From the NCBI GenBank assembly GCA_001600695.1, contig BCKQ01000001.1, forward strand, positions 189,916 through 253,915: 64,000 nucleotides of DNA, given 5' to 3'. The translations under genes were made by a program, and so were the position numbers. This document shows, piece after piece, positions 63,609 through 64,000 of this stretch. The notes under the pieces are model-generated. The model did not search any database. It was not told where the DNA came from and saw only the letters and a program-made list of their open reading frames with translations. Origin of the DNA: Ascoidea asiatica. Its lineage: Eukaryota > Ascomycota > Saccharomycetes > Ascoideales > Ascoideaceae. How positions within the stretch are numbered: the stretch's first letter is position 1; every line of letters starts with the position of its first letter.

Positions 63609-64000
63609 TTGGCAGAAAAAATACCCTTTTCAAGAACACTATGAGATGTTTTCAATATCATATTTCTCTTAACTCTTTCCAGAATATTATATCTTGAGAT
63701 ATAAACTCCTCAACAGATCCTCAGAATCAAAGCTTTCTTATAAATTGTTTCGTGTTTCGTGTTTTGTCTTTGAACGTTCTTTTATTGTTGTTTCTGCTGC
63801 CAGTTCCGAAAGCAGCCAGATATATAAAGAAGAGACCCGCAGACTCGGTCTCAAAGCGAAAAAATGAAAGAAAATATTGTACTATTAAAGTTAAAGCGGC
63901 TTACGTAAGATGCAAGAAAGCAAACAAAGGAAGTAAATATAAAAAAACAAAAAAATACAAAAAAATACGAAAAAAAACACAGGAGGAAGCAACTTAACTA
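63609..64000. other. MFS gene upstream region, to the end of the window
   Basis: A GC-richer patch lies at about 63750-63905, and A-rich DNA follows to the end. The open frame at 63752-63997 starts at GTG and is Lys-rich low complexity. No gene is supported. Confidence 0.4.

Noticed and set aside
63752-63997. 81-codon frame at the right edge
   Set aside because: It begins at GTG, is Lys-rich low complexity toward the end, and covers the MFS promoter island.
1-64000. tRNA, rRNA, spliceosomal RNA, LTR retrotransposon, insertion element or CRISPR array
   Set aside because: I looked in the GC-richer patches for tRNA box A and box B sequences, for U1-U6 and 5S-like words and for terminal repeats, and recognised none. 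A covariance-model scan would be needed to exclude diverged ncRNAs.
1-64000. Inference of CUG reassignment
   Set aside because: CTG codons are scarce and those seen (in IRS4, the TRF4 tail and the MNN4-like N-terminus) lie in unconserved or disordered protein, so they do not discriminate Leu, Ser or Ala.

Overview
This window is nuclear DNA from a budding yeast (Saccharomycotina). The evidence is a set of unmistakable yeast orthologues (TUB2, CDC27, NSA2, LCP5, ADE16/17, TOM20, APS1, MIX14, SBA1, HCH1, SLX9, IRS4/TAX4, MNN4, PIR and WSC cell-wall proteins), short introns with GTATGT or GTAAGT donors and TACTAAC-like branch points, and very AT-rich DNA with many Asn-, Ser- and Asp-rich stretches in the proteins. 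A subunit that looks like the 21-kDa NUZM subunit of respiratory complex I argues against the Saccharomycetaceae and Hanseniaspora, which lost complex I. I cannot name the species. CTG codons are rare and do not fall at positions that reveal the CUG code.

Layout: 1-12 kb carries minus-strand genes only: a WSC sensor, HCH1 (one intron), a small secreted protein, MIX14 (one intron), APS1 and an Asn-rich unknown. At 13-24 kb there are CDC27 with a striking MCB cluster upstream, a broken GRE2-like reductase pseudogene, a TauD/JLP1-like dioxygenase, and the divergent ribosome-biogenesis pair LCP5/NSA2. At 24-42 kb there are TUB2 (two introns), a PIR cell-wall protein, a TRF4/PAP2 poly(A) polymerase, a membrane-anchored histidine-phosphatase relative that has lost catalytic residues, and an MNN4-like mannosylphosphate-transfer protein. 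At 42-64 kb there are ADE16/17, a DAL5-family permease, IRS4/TAX4, SLX9, TOM20, SBA1 (one intron), the complex I subunit, adenine deaminase AAH1, a glucose-6-phosphate 1-epimerase and an MFS transporter.

The genes are housekeeping genes and do not form a cluster. Themes recur: cell wall (WSC, PIR, MNN4), Hsp90 co-chaperones (HCH1, SBA1), purine metabolism (ADE16/17, AAH1), mitochondria (MIX14, TOM20, NUZM) and ribosome assembly (LCP5, NSA2, SLX9). Spacing is generous for a yeast, with two divergent promoter regions longer than 3 kb.

I see no tRNA, rRNA, CRISPR array, transposon or LTR. No novel multigene system is evident. The best leads are small: three GACGCGTGA motifs upstream of CDC27, a two-lesion reductase pseudogene, a probable pseudo-phosphatase, a MIX14 protein with one CX9C cysteine missing, an intron directly after the NSA2 start codon, GC-richer islands that occur only in promoter-containing intergenic DNA, and several perfect inverted repeats.
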